Translations under genes and position numbers: made by a program
Shown here: positions 1 through 7,771 of the stretch, in pieces
Layout of the letters: each line of letters starts with the position of its first letter
Position numbering within the stretch: the first letter of the stretch is position 1
Notes under the pieces: model-generated
Databases searched by the model: none
Seen by the model: only the letters and a program-made list of their open reading frames with translations
Told to the model about the DNA's origin: nothing
Assembly: GCA_008363385.1 (NCBI GenBank)
Contig: RHKY01000042.1
Span: 1-46,323, forward strand
Length of the DNA: 46,323 nt
Direction of reading: 5' to 3'
Source: Acidobacteriota bacterium
GTDB taxonomy: Bacteria; Acidobacteriota; Thermoanaerobaculia; UBA5066

Positions 1-1019
1 GTAGGTCCCGGCCTCCGGCCCCTCGAGGGCGACGTACGCGATCATCTTCCCGGGGTCGGTGGGGTGCGGCTCGAGGAAGCTCTTCGTCCCGCTCCCGCCC
101 AGGCCGCCGGAGTACTGCACGCCGTGGGTGTCGCCGCCGAGGACGCCTCCGCGGAGGACGCCCCCGGCGGAGTCGACGCGGTAGCCGGCGGTGCCCAGCG
201 AGCCGACGGCCTCGCTGATGCCGAGGACGCCGTTGCCGGTACGGCTCTCGCCGCGGACGCCCGAGGGCCACCAGCCCGTCGCCGCGGTCGGGTTCCCGGA
301 GACGCCGTAGACCCCGGCCGAGGCGTATCCCGTGCTGCTGTTCGTCCCCTTCACACCGTAGTTCCTTCCCGAGGCGCTGTTCTGCTCGCCCGAGACTCCG
401 ACGGTGCCTGTGCCCGTGTTGCCGATGACGCCCCGGAGTAGCCGGGGTCGGTGTTCCCGTAGATCCCGACGTAGTCGTTGCTGTTGAGGCTCCCCCCGTT
501 GTCCACGAAGTAGCCGTTGATGTCGATGATCAGGTGGGCCGCGGCGTTGACGAAGACGCTGACCCCGCCGGTTGGGCCCGCCGGCACGATCGCCGCGTTG
601 GCCCTCAGCTGCCCGGCGTCGAAGTTGAGCGTCGACACCGTCGGCTGCGTCCCGCCCTGAGGCCAGACCGTCAGGAACGCGTTCTGGTACGAGCCCGCCG
701 ACCCGATGACCGTGAAGTTGAGCGAGAAGGCGGCCGCGCCCGCCGGGAACCCCGTGCACGTCGGCGAGCTGTCGATGACGAACGAACGGACGACGTTGGC
801 GACGAGGGCCGGGCCGCCGTAGGCGCCGGCGGCGCCTCGCGTGTCCGCGATCCGGCACGGGGTCGCCGGGACGAAGATCCCGGGGGATCCGGCGTCGGCC
901 AGCGTCGACCTCGGGACCTCCCAGTTCCTGAGCGGCACGTCGGCGCCCCACGCGGAGGACCCGAGGCACAGGCAGACGGCGACCGCCGCCGTCCCGAGGA
1001 GACGAGCGGGAACTCTCAT
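1..1019 (-). CDS. Secreted surface protein with NGYF module and VYG/VSG repeats; 3' end off window, probable frameshift
   Basis: The protein begins with a signal peptide (residues 1-26). Residues about 49-173 form the module also found in four secreted proteins at 16.8-22.8 kb (PCRIADTR, STLNFDAGQLRANAAIV, LIIDINGYF). The start is firm: AAGGAGG lies 6 nt before the ATG at 1019. The frame meets a stop at 351, but from about 430 down to base 1 a second frame is fully open. That second frame reads as short Gly-Val repeats (GVIGNTGTG, GVYGVSG, GVRGES, GVLGIS) followed by KSFLEPHPTDPGKMIAYVAL and VALEGPEAGTY, which I recall from large Acidobacteria-type surface proteins. One extra G in the GGGG run at 431-434 (plus-strand cccc) would join the frames, so this is either a sequencing indel or a real frameshift. 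The domain order is module first and repeats after, the reverse of most of its relatives here. Function is unknown; an adhesin or other surface structure is possible. Confidence 0.75.
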
Positions 1020-1044
1020 CCGGACCTCCTTCGTCCTGGGAAAG

Positions 1045-1063
1045 GACTCTTGGAGTCAGTCTA
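1045..1063 (-). promoter_or_regulatory. Candidate -10 (TAGACT) and short hairpin upstream of the first secreted-protein gene
   Basis: Read on the minus strand, TAGACT lies at 1063-1058, about 39 nt before the ATG at 1019. The identical hexamer precedes the genes at 22798 and 34400. A GACTC-CAA-GAGTC stem-loop occupies 1057-1045, at or just after the predicted transcription start. No good -35 is visible. A ribosome site (AAGGAGG) follows. Confidence 0.35.
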
Positions 1064-1137
1064 CGCTCGAGACAGGCCGCCGGCAGGTCGTCCGAGGCCC
1101 GACGAATAACAGGCTGTGTCCGGTTCGGAGGGATCGT

Positions 1138-3237
1138 TCAGTTCGTGGGCGGCGGGGACCGGTCGGCCCCGGCGCCGAGGTTCTGCGGGGCCCTCGTCGC
1201 GGGCGTCATCTCGAACGTCCCCCACGTCGCGCCGTCGGCGGCCCGCGAGCCGGCCGGGTACTCGTCCCGCCCCCCGAGGTCGAGGAAGAGGCCCGCCTGC
1301 GCCGCCTCGTTCCAGGCCGGCTGGATCGGGTCCCGCCGCGCCCACGCCGGGTCGTCGTCGACGTGGCCAAGGCCCTCGGCGGCGACCTCGAGCTCGTACC
1401 GGTCGTCGCCTCCCTCGTCGAGGAAGAGAGCGGCCGAGCGCTGCGTGGCGGCGCCCAGCGCCAGACGGCGCGCCCGGTAGACGTCGTTCCCCGAGCGGTC
1501 CACCAGGAGCCCCGCGGCGAAGTCCCAGCCGAAGCCGAGGCCCGCGCCTCCCGTCCCGGACAGGACGTGGACGTCGTCCCCCGCCTCGTCGAGGAGGAGG
1601 CCGAGGCCGCGGTGGGCGGCCGAGCCCTGCGCGTACCAGGTCGCCTCGTACGTGTCGGCCCCGCCCGCGTCGACGAGGAGGCCAGTCCCGAAGAAGTAGC
1701 CCGCCCCCTGCGCCCAGGTCCCCGCGGAGTAGGAGTCCTTCCCGGCGAGGTCGAGGAGGGCCCCGAGGCCCCCCGGCCAGGAGTGCCCGTCGGAGCCGTC
1801 CCCGCGGCGTCCCACGCCGACGCCCTGCGCGTTCGAGGTGGCGACCTTCCCGTCCGCGCGCGCGTCGGGCCGTCCCGCCGTCGCGGGGTCGCGCTCGGCC
1901 TCGTACCGGTCGTCGCCCCCGAGGTCGACGAGGAGGCCCGCTCCGCCCGGGCCGCCGTAGCCCTGCCCGTCGCGGAGGAGCGTGTAGACGTCGTCGCCGT
2001 TCCAATCGAAAAGGAGGCCCGTTCCGAAGAGCGCGGCCCCCTGCCCCTCGGATTCGAGGGCGTAGCGGTCCTTCCCGGCGGCGTCCAGGAGGACGCCCGC
2101 GCCGAGGAGGCCCCAGCCCTGCGCTCTGTCGGAGGCCGAGTAGCGGTCGTCCCCGCCGGCGTCCAGGAGGACGCCGACGCCGCCGCAACCGCTCCCCTGC
2201 GCCGGCATCCCGCGCGCGGCGGTCCACCCGTCGTCCCCCCCGAGGTCGAGGGCGACGGAGACGGGGCGCGCGGGCCAGAGCGCCGCGGCGTGTGCGCCCT
2301 CCCAGGTGTCGTCCCCTCCGAGGTCGACGACGAGGAAGTACCCGCTCGCGGGGTCCTTGGCGGCGTGCCGGTCGGGTCCCGTCCCGGCGACGAGGAGGCG
2401 CCCGCGGGGCGTCTCCACCTCCCACCGGAGCTCGCGGCTCGCCTCCTCCGGGATCGACCGGAGCGCCTCGCCGAGCTCGCCCGAGGCACGGGAGGCGGCG
2501 GCGACGGCGATCCGGGCTCCCGTGGCGAGGCTCTCGGCGTCGAGGAGGCGGGCTGCGTCGTCCAGGTCGGCCGGGAAGCTCGACCCGTCCGGGAAGTCGA
2601 GGAGGAGGCCGCGGCTGGAGGCGGCCCGCGCGGCCACGCCGGCGGGGACCCGCCTCCAGGAGAGGCGGACCCAGGCGTCGGCGTCGGCCAGGGCGAGCGC
2701 GAGCCGGGCCAGCGGCCCCCGCAGCGGCCCGGGCAGGGACGCGGACTCGCGCGCGCTCCTCTCGCTCGCCGGCCCGTCCGGGGCCACGGCGCGCCGGAGG
2801 CTCCCGAACGAACCGGTGAAGGGGGGCGCGGCGTCCAGCGGCCTCCGGAGGAGGTCGAGGGCGAGCGCGAGGTCCCCCTCCTCCGGCAAGCCCCCTGCGG
2901 CAGGACCGGACCCGCCGAGGCGCGTCTCGATCCCGAGCTTGAAGAGGAGGAGCCCCGGGTCCGAGGAGAGGCGGGCGGCCGCGTCGCGGAGCGATCCGGC
3001 GAGCGGGACGAGCCGGAGCGGCTGCCCCAGGACCGGTCCGAGGTGGGGCAGGGCGTACGGGGAGGAGGCCACCCGCGGGGTCCCGGGGAGGTCGGCGCTC
3101 GTCGAGCGGCCGAGGTCCGAGAGGACGAGGCCGCCCCTGGAGAGAAGCGCCGAGATCGCCTCCTCCGGCGGAGCGGCGGCCGAAGGCGGCGCGAGGAGGA
3201 ACCCCGCGGTCAGGAGGACGCCCGCCGTGCTCCGCAT
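1138..3237 (-). CDS. Secreted protein with about twelve GGDD-Y repeats (predicted beta-solenoid)
   Basis: The protein has 699 residues. I chose the ATG at 3237, which overlaps the stop of the sulfatase-like gene (TGATG) and is followed by a signal peptide (MRSTAGVLLTAGFLLAPPSA). Residues about 25-290 have no recognised domain and are rich in Ala/Leu helices. Residues about 297-660 consist of roughly twelve units of about 26 residues with the pattern small-hydrophobic-L-hydrophobic-D-x-x-G-x-D-x-Y followed by a glycine-rich AQG turn (for example VGVLLDAGGDDRYSASDRAQ, AGLLVDLGGDDRYEAERD). The spacing of Asp and Gly suggests a beta-solenoid or beta-roll with possible calcium binding, but the units are not the classical RTX nonapeptide. 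It is the last gene of the wzm-wzt operon, so it may act in cell-surface polysaccharide assembly or display. No named family is recognised. Confidence 0.85.
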   Translation of the reverse strand: MRSTAGVLLTAGFLLAPPSAAAPPEEAISALLSRGGLVLSDLGRSTSADLPGTPRVASSPYALPHLGPVLGQPLRLVPLAGSLRDAAARLSSDPGLLLFKLGIETRLGGSGPAAGGLPEEGDLALALDLLRRPLDAAPPFTGSFGSLRRAVAPDGPASERSARESASLPGPLRGPLARLALALADADAWVRLSWRRVPAGVAARAASSRGLLLDFPDGSSFPADLDDAARLLDAESLATGARIAVAAASRASGELGEALRSIPEEASRELRWEVETPRGRLLVAGTGPDRHAAKDPASGYFLVVDLGGDDTWEGAHAAALWPARPVSVALDLGGDDGWTAARGMPAQGSGCGGVGVLLDAGGDDRYSASDRAQGWGLLGAGVLLDAAGKDRYALESEGQGAALFGTGLLFDWNGDDVYTLLRDGQGYGGPGGAGLLVDLGGDDRYEAERDPATAGRPDARADGKVATSNAQGVGVGRRGDGSDGHSWPGGLGALLDLAGKDSYSAGTWAQGAGYFFGTGLLVDAGGADTYEATWYAQGSAAHRGLGLLLDEAGDDVHVLSGTGGAGLGFGWDFAAGLLVDRSGNDVYRARRLALGAATQRSAALFLDEGGDDRYELEVAAEGLGHVDDDPAWARRDPIQPAWNEAAQAGLFLDLGGRDEYPAGSRAADGATWGTFEMTPATRAPQNLGAGADRSPPPTN

Positions 3238-4847
3238 CAGCGTCCCCCGCCTTCCTTCTCGAGGCGGAAGCTCCGCCAGGCCGAGCGCCTCCGCCCGGCG
3301 GTGTCCAGGACCCGGAAGCGGAACGGCGAGTACCCGGCCAGGTCGTTCCAGAAGGCGACGGGGAAAGGGCCGAAGGAGATCCGCGGCTCCTCGACCGGGA
3401 AGGCGCCGCGCGCAGAGAGGAGCCCGGAGCCGACGTCGTACTCGACCCAGAAGGGCGAACCGGAAGGCGCGTCCCCCTCCCACCGGAGGCGGATCTCGCC
3501 CCTCTCCGCGGCGAAGCCGAGCGCGGCCCCGTCCGCGGGCACGAGGACCGCCAGCGTCTCCGGCCAGCGGTCCACCTCCGCGGGGTCGGGGCGCTCCGAG
3601 AGAGAGTGCCCGGACAGGAGCCGCAGCCGGGCCCGCGCCTGCTCCTTCCGGAAGCGGGCGAGGTCCTTCGCCAGGTCCGGGGACTTCGGGTCGCCCGGCC
3701 GGGCCTCGGCCCCGAGCCGCTCGACGTGGAGGCGCCTGCCGTCCCCGGCCCCCTGGAGGCGCTCGGCCCGTCGCCCTTCCGGGGTCAGGTGGCCGCCGGG
3801 CGTCGTGTCGAAGTAGACGCGGCGGCGCGGCGCCTTCCCGGCGAAGGCCGGGACGAGGGAGACCCCCTGCGTCCCCGGGGGCGGGGAGAGCCCGCAGAGG
3901 TCGAGGAGCGTCGGCGCCACGTCGACGACCTGGGCGAGGCCCGGCGCCACGCGCCCGACGGGGACCCCCGGGCCCGCGACGACGAGAGGGACCCGCAGGA
4001 CCTCCTCCGTCAGCGACGCCTCGCCGCTCGTGGAGGCGTGCCCGACCCAGCCGTGCTCGAGGAGCTCCTCGCCGTGGTCCGCCGTGAAGAGGACGACGGT
4101 CCGCGACGAGAGCCCGCGGGCCGCGAGCGCGGCGAGGACCTCGCCGACGGAGCGGTCCATCCGGGAGACGTCCTCCTGGTACAGGGCCCGGATCTTCTCC
4201 CGGTCGCCTTCTCCGAACGCGAGCCCCGCGCCGAGGGGGACCGTGGCGGAGACCTGAGCCCGCTCGAGCCCGCTCGAGCCCTTCACGCGGGCCTCGGCGG
4301 CCTCGTACCCGGTCGCGCCGTACGGCAGGTGCGGGTCGACGAGGTGGAGCCAGGCGAAGAAGGGCTCCGGGGCCGCCCCGAGCCAGTCGGCGAGCACCCG
4401 CGCCCCGATCACCTCCGCCCCCTCGACGGCCTGCTGCGGCAGGCCGAGGTTGCGGTAGTACGAGACCGTCGTGAAGAAGCCGAAGTTGGCGAGCGTGAAG
4501 CCGCGCCCCGCCAGGAGGCGCGGGAGCGTCGGCAGCGAGGCGGGGGTCGTGTCGTCCCGGTTGAGAACCCCGTGGGTGGGCGGGTAGAGCCCCGTGAAGA
4601 CCGAGACGAGCGCGGGCGCCGTCCAGGGGGCGACGGTGAAGGCGTCCTCGAACCTCACGCCCGAGGCCGCGAGCGAGGCCAGCGCGGGCGTGGCCCCTCC
4701 TGGCGTCCAGTCCACCGCGTCGGCCCGGAGCGAGTCGGCCGTCAGGAGGAGGACGTTCGGGGGCTGGGCCCCGGGGCGCCCGGCCGGGGCGCAGGCCGTC
4801 GAGAGCAGAGCGGCGAGGAGGAGCGCCGCCGGGGTCCGGCCGGTCAC
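3237..4847 (-). CDS. Sulfatase/alkaline-phosphatase superfamily lipoprotein
   Basis: The protein has 536 residues and starts at a GTG that overlaps the upstream stop (GTGA). A lipobox (LLSTAC, Cys19) predicts membrane anchoring. The metal-binding start NVLLLTADSLRAD (31-43), the active-site loop APWTAPALVSVFTG (73-86) and TADHGEELLEHGW (about 253-265) mark the PF00884 fold. Sulfatases carry C/S-x-P-x-R at the active site; here the loop reads T76-A-P-A-L80, so the formylglycine Cys/Ser is replaced by Thr and the Arg by Leu. Thr nucleophiles occur in phosphoglycerol and phosphoethanolamine transferases of this superfamily, so a phospho-transfer or phosphodiester hydrolysis role on an exported glycan is more likely than sulfate ester cleavage. 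The last 150 residues are not assigned. The gene lies within the exporter operon. Confidence 0.85.
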   Translation of the reverse strand: MTGRTPAALLLAALLSTACAPAGRPGAQPPNVLLLTADSLRADAVDWTPGGATPALASLAASGVRFEDAFTVAPWTAPALVSVFTGLYPPTHGVLNRDDTTPASLPTLPRLLAGRGFTLANFGFFTTVSYYRNLGLPQQAVEGAEVIGARVLADWLGAAPEPFFAWLHLVDPHLPYGATGYEAAEARVKGSSGLERAQVSATVPLGAGLAFGEGDREKIRALYQEDVSRMDRSVGEVLAALAARGLSSRTVVLFTADHGEELLEHGWVGHASTSGEASLTEEVLRVPLVVAGPGVPVGRVAPGLAQVVDVAPTLLDLCGLSPPPGTQGVSLVPAFAGKAPRRRVYFDTTPGGHLTPEGRRAERLQGAGDGRRLHVERLGAEARPGDPKSPDLAKDLARFRKEQARARLRLLSGHSLSERPDPAEVDRWPETLAVLVPADGAALGFAAERGEIRLRWEGDAPSGSPFWVEYDVGSGLLSARGAFPVEEPRISFGPFPVAFWNDLAGYSPFRFRVLDTAGRRRSAWRSFRLEKEGGGR

Positions 4848-5425
4848 GTGCCGTCTCCCGGCGGGCGGCGGAAGGGGCTGTGCGGCGAGGCCGCGAGCCA
4901 GGCGAGGACGCCCAGGGCCGAGCCGAGGTAGTTGCCGAACAGGTCGAGCCAGCGGAACGTCCGCATCGGGATGTAGCCCTGGGCCACCTCGTCGGCCGTC
5001 CCGATGACGACGAGGAAGACGAGCCCGGCGACGAGGCCTCCGGGGGACTCCTCGTCGACCCGCACCGCCTGCAGCGTCAGCCCCGCCAGGACGCCGTACT
5101 GCAGGAGGTGGAACTTCTTGGCCGGCGGCTCCCCCGCGTAGTAGCCGTAGAGGAGCGCCACGTACCCCAGGAGGACGCCCACGAGGGCCAGCGAGGCCGC
5201 GCCGCGCCGCCGCGGGGCGCGCAGGGCCCAGAGGACGAGCCCCGCCGCCGAGAGGAGCCCCGCGCCGAGGTACCAGAGCGTCACGTGGGGCTGGAGGAGG
5301 GGGAGGAGGGTCGACATCCAGACCCGCGGGGCGACGGAGAGAGTGGCCAGGACGACCCCCGCGAAGGCGACGGCGGCGCCCCCCCAGAGCGGGCTCCGGA
5401 TCCAGCCGGCCCCGCGAGGGCTCAT
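4844..5425 (-). CDS. VanZ-like integral membrane protein
   Basis: The protein has 193 residues. The ATG at 5425 overlaps the wzt stop (ATGA), and its own stop overlaps the next GTG start, so it is translationally coupled on both sides. At least five hydrophobic helices are visible. The C-terminal half has the VanZ signature: TADEVAQGYIPMRTFRWLDL followed by FGNYLGSALGV, with the conserved D/E-x-x-Q, proline-x-R and D-x-x-x-N-x-x-G positions. VanZ-like proteins are small membrane proteins of mostly unknown biochemistry that often sit in exopolysaccharide loci, as here. A longer upstream extension of the frame overlaps wzt and looks like shadow coding. Confidence 0.85.
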   Translation of the reverse strand: MSPRGAGWIRSPLWGGAAVAFAGVVLATLSVAPRVWMSTLLPLLQPHVTLWYLGAGLLSAAGLVLWALRAPRRRGAASLALVGVLLGYVALLYGYYAGEPPAKKFHLLQYGVLAGLTLQAVRVDEESPGGLVAGLVFLVVIGTADEVAQGYIPMRTFRWLDLFGNYLGSALGVLAWLAASPHSPFRRPPGDGT

Positions 5426-6198
5426 CCCGGAGCCGGCGCGTCCGCCGAGCCCTGGGCCCACTCGCGGTAGGCGGCGCAGACCTCCGCGGCCGGCCCGTCC
5501 CTCACGACGCGCCCGTCGGCGATCCAGAGCGCCCTCTGGCAGCTCTCCTCGACGATCGGAAGGGCGTGGGAGACGAGGACGAAGGTCTTCCCCTTCTCGC
5601 GGAACGTCTCCATCCGCTCCCGGCACTTGGCCTGGAACCGCTCGTCGCCGACCGACAGCGCCTCGTCGACCAGCAGGATGTCCGGGTCGACGTCGGTGGC
5701 CACCGCGAACGCCAGGCGTGCCCCCATGCCGGTCGAGTAGGTCCGGAGGGGCGCGTCGATGAACGGCTCCAGCTCGGCGAACTCCGCGATCCGCGGCAGC
5801 CGCTCGAGCATCCCCCTGCGGGAGAAGCCCATGAGCGCCCCGTGGAGGACGACGTTCTCGCGCCCGGTCAGCTCGCCGTGGAAGCCGAGCCCCAGCTCCA
5901 GGAGCGGCGCGACCCTCCCCCGGACGGTGATGCGGCCCTCGCTGGGCCGCCTCACCCGGGCGATCACCTTCAGGAGCGTGCTCTTCCCCGCGCCGTTGGC
6001 CCCGATCACGCCCACCCGCTCCCCCGGCTGCACCGTCAGGTCGACCTCCCTGAGCGCGACGAGCTCGCCGTGGGAGACGCGGCCCTGGAACTTCCGGATG
6101 GCGTACTCCTTGAGCGAGACGATCACCTCCGCCGGGACCGCGTAGCGGACCGTCACGCCCTGGAGCTCGAACGCGGCGCCGTCAGGAGCGGGAGCCAT
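5422..6198 (-). CDS. wzt: ABC transporter ATPase, Wzt-type polysaccharide exporter
   Basis: The protein has 258 residues. It has Walker A (GANGAGKST, 66-74), the polysaccharide-exporter signature YSTGMGARLAFA (about 152-163), Walker B with catalytic Glu (ILLVDEAL) and the H-loop (VLVSHA). The N-terminal stretch before Walker A, including LKEYAIRKFQGR, is typical of the Wzt/TagH class. The protein ends soon after the nucleotide-binding fold and lacks the C-terminal carbohydrate-binding domain of chain-terminator-reading Wzt proteins, so export is probably not gated by recognition of a terminal sugar by this protein. It overlaps the permease gene by 17 bp and works with it to export an undecaprenyl-linked glycan across the inner membrane. 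Confidence 0.93.
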   Translation of the reverse strand: MAPAPDGAAFELQGVTVRYAVPAEVIVSLKEYAIRKFQGRVSHGELVALREVDLTVQPGERVGVIGANGAGKSTLLKVIARVRRPSEGRITVRGRVAPLLELGLGFHGELTGRENVVLHGALMGFSRRGMLERLPRIAEFAELEPFIDAPLRTYSTGMGARLAFAVATDVDPDILLVDEALSVGDERFQAKCRERMETFREKGKTFVLVSHALPIVEESCQRALWIADGRVVRDGPAAEVCAAYREWAQGSADAPAPG

Positions 6199-7081
6199 AC
6201 TCCTCGATCTTGGACGAGTAGAAGAGCCAGCCGACGGCCAGGCTGGAGACGGCGGCGAGCAGGGCGAACGTGAGCGTCTTCCAGCCCGGGAGCCAGCCGT
6301 CGTAGAGCGGCGCCCGGAAGATCTCGACCATGTACGTCATCGGGTTGAGCCGGACGAGGAACCGGTACTCGGGCGGCACGATCTTCGGCGCGTAGACGAT
6401 CGGCGTGACGAAGAACCACGGCGTCAGGAGGACCATGTAGGTCTCCTTGACGTCGACGAAGCGGAGGGCGAGGGTGAAGACGACCAGCCCGACGCCCGCC
6501 GTGAAGAGGCAGGCGGCCAGGATGGAGACCGGGAGGAACGCCCAGGAGGCGTGAAGAGGGTAGCCGGTGCCGAGGATGATCAGGAGCATCGGCACGAGGC
6601 TGAGGAGGAAGTTCACGAGGGCGACGCCGACGGCCGACGCCACGAAGACGGAGCACGGGACGTAGATGCGCCGCGTGATCTCCAGGGCGTCGGTCGTCAG
6701 GGAGGCCGCGTGGCTGGTCGCCTGGGCGAAGAAGGTCCAGAAGGTCATCCCCGTCAGGAGGTAGACGGGGTAGTTCCGGATGTCCTGCTTCAGGACCGCC
6801 GAGAAGACGAACGTCAGGGCGAGCATCGAGAGGAGGGGGTTCAGCATCGTCCAGGCGATGCCGATGGCCGACCTCTTGTAGCGCACCTTGATGTCGCGCG
6901 AGACCAGCTCGGCGACGAGGTGGCGGTAGGCCCAGAGCGCCCGGGCCTCCTCCACGAACTGGAGGCCCCGCCGGTCGGACCGGTAGACGGGGACGGCCGT
7001 GGCGCTCAGGACCGGCCTCCCCTCTGGGCTCGTGAACCGCGCATCCGCGGCGGAGTGTACCGTCCGCCCCCGGCGGGCCAA
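6182..7081 (-). CDS. wzm: ABC-2 type polysaccharide export permease (Wzm-like)
   Basis: It is an integral membrane permease with six predicted helices. The family hallmarks are the amphipathic start LWAYRHLVAELVSRDIKVRY, then KRSAIGIAWTMLNPLLSM, and near the C-terminus RLNPMTYMVEIFRAPLYDG. It pairs with the adjacent Wzt ATPase. The start is uncertain. The longest frame opens at TTG 7081, but a candidate -10 (TACACT, 7059-7054) lies inside that frame. A strong ribosome site (AGGGGAGG) sits 6 nt before a CTG at 7009, which would give a protein with 24 residues before LWAYRHLV, close to the usual Wzm length. An in-frame GTG at FVEEAR is a third option. Function is secure; the start is not. Confidence 0.92.
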   Translation of the reverse strand: MARRGRTVHSAADARFTSPEGRPVLSATAVPVYRSDRRGLQFVEEARALWAYRHLVAELVSRDIKVRYKRSAIGIAWTMLNPLLSMLALTFVFSAVLKQDIRNYPVYLLTGMTFWTFFAQATSHAASLTTDALEITRRIYVPCSVFVASAVGVALVNFLLSLVPMLLIILGTGYPLHASWAFLPVSILAACLFTAGVGLVVFTLALRFVDVKETYMVLLTPWFFVTPIVYAPKIVPPEYRFLVRLNPMTYMVEIFRAPLYDGWLPGWKTLTFALLAAVSSLAVGWLFYSSKIEEYGSRS

Positions 7082-7082
7082 A
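7054..7082 (-). promoter_or_regulatory. Candidate promoter of the wzm operon
   Basis: On the minus strand a -10-like TACACT (7059-7054) is preceded 16-17 nt upstream by a weak TTGGCC. It faces away from the candidate promoter at 7103-7131, so two polysaccharide operons would fire divergently from about 80 bp. Confidence 0.3.
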
Positions 7083-7102
7083 CCCGTGCCGGGAAGCTCC
7101 GC

Positions 7103-7131
7103 TTGTCGGGCAGGGGAAAACTTGGTTCAAT
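7103..7131 (+). promoter_or_regulatory. Candidate sigma70-type promoter of the glycosyltransferase operon
   Basis: TTGTCG (7103-7108), a 17-bp spacer, then TTCAAT (7126-7131). The GTG start at 7141 is only 9 nt beyond the -10, with no Shine-Dalgarno sequence, which implies a nearly leaderless mRNA. The same 17/9 spacing occurs at 40527-40565. Confidence 0.45.
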
Positions 7132-7140
7132 CGACGGCCC

Positions 7141-7458
7141 GTGTCGAGGACGAACGTGCCTTCCCCCGCCGGACAGGCCTCACCCGGCTCCCCCTCCGCG
7201 CCGGGGCGCTCGGCGGAGGCGCCGCCGGAGCCGGACCTCGAGCAGGCGCTCTTCGAGCGGGACGTCGCCCGGAGGATCCGCGGCCGCCTCGAGACGGAGA
7301 TCCGGAGGCTCCACCACCACATCAGCCTCGTCGAGGCCGACCGGGGGGCCTTGCGGCAGCGCCTCGAGGAGCGCGAGCGCTACGTGGCGGCCCTCCACTC
7401 CTCGGTCGGGTGGAAGCTCCTGCAGTGGGCCCGCGGGCTCGTCGGGCGGCGCTGGTAG
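7141..7458 (+). CDS. Small coiled-coil protein of the glycosyltransferase operon
   Basis: The protein has 105 residues and a GTG start. Residues 1-30 are Pro/Ala/Ser-rich and probably disordered. Residues about 32-90 are a charged heptad-type helix (RLETEIRRLHHHISLVEADR and onwards), ending in HSSVGWKLLQWARGLVGRRW. A coiled coil followed by S-x-x-W-K/R-L is the linker often found inside long multi-domain glycosyltransferases, where it precedes or follows the catalytic domain. Here it stands alone. It may be a scaffold or membrane-proximal adaptor for the enzymes encoded next; no enzymatic residues are seen. It is followed after 1 nt by the next small gene. Confidence 0.7.
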   Translation: MSRTNVPSPAGQASPGSPSAPGRSAEAPPEPDLEQALFERDVARRIRGRLETEIRRLHHHISLVEADRGALRQRLEERERYVAALHSSVGWKLLQWARGLVGRRW

Positions 7459-7459
7459 C

Positions 7460-7771
7460 GTGAGGGACGAGACGGCGCGCGGGAGAGGACCGGACCCGGC
7501 CCCGGCGGCGGCGCCGGAAGAGTGGCGGCGCCGCGCGCTCGACGCGGAGGCGCGCCTGAAGGAGCTCCGGGAGCGACTCCTGGCGCTGGCCCTCGTCCTC
7601 CCCCCGGAGTACCTCGGCTACCTCGACGGCGACTCCCCCGCGCTCGACGAGGCGGCCGCCACGGCCGAGCTGTTCCTCGGGTGGGACGACACGCCGTTCC
7701 TGACGCCCAGCCACGTCTTCGACGAGATGGACCGGCTCTGGAAGAGGCTCCCCCGGCGGGAAGACAGATGA
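7460..7771 (+). CDS. Small helical protein of unknown function upstream of glycosyltransferases
   Basis: The protein has 103 residues and starts at a GTG just after the previous stop. Its own stop overlaps the next ATG (ATGA, 7768-7771), so it is probably translationally coupled to the large glycosyltransferase. The sequence has a helical segment (PEEWRRRALDAEARLKELRE), a short hydrophobic patch (LLALALVLPPEYLGYL) and an acidic/aromatic C-terminal half (ATAELFLGWDDTPFLTPSHV). I recognise no domain. Codon usage is strongly G/C at third positions, which supports real coding. The position suggests an accessory subunit of the following enzyme. Confidence 0.65.
   Translation: MRDETARGRGPDPAPAAAPEEWRRRALDAEARLKELRERLLALALVLPPEYLGYLDGDSPALDEAAATAELFLGWDDTPFLTPSHVFDEMDRLWKRLPRREDR

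Noticed and set aside
64-441. Plus-strand 125-residue frame at the left end
   Set aside because: The minus strand here codes the second part of the frameshifted surface protein; the plus frame is its shadow.
841-3816. Very long plus-strand frames opposite the repeat protein and sulfatase, and similar long antisense frames throughout
   Set aside because: Composition is Arg/Pro/Gly/Ala-rich without domains, as expected from GC-rich DNA read on the wrong strand.
7015-7044. Short upstream frame ATGCGCGGTTCA... overlapping the wzm leader
   Set aside because: Twelve codons with no ribosome site; the frame probably exists by chance.
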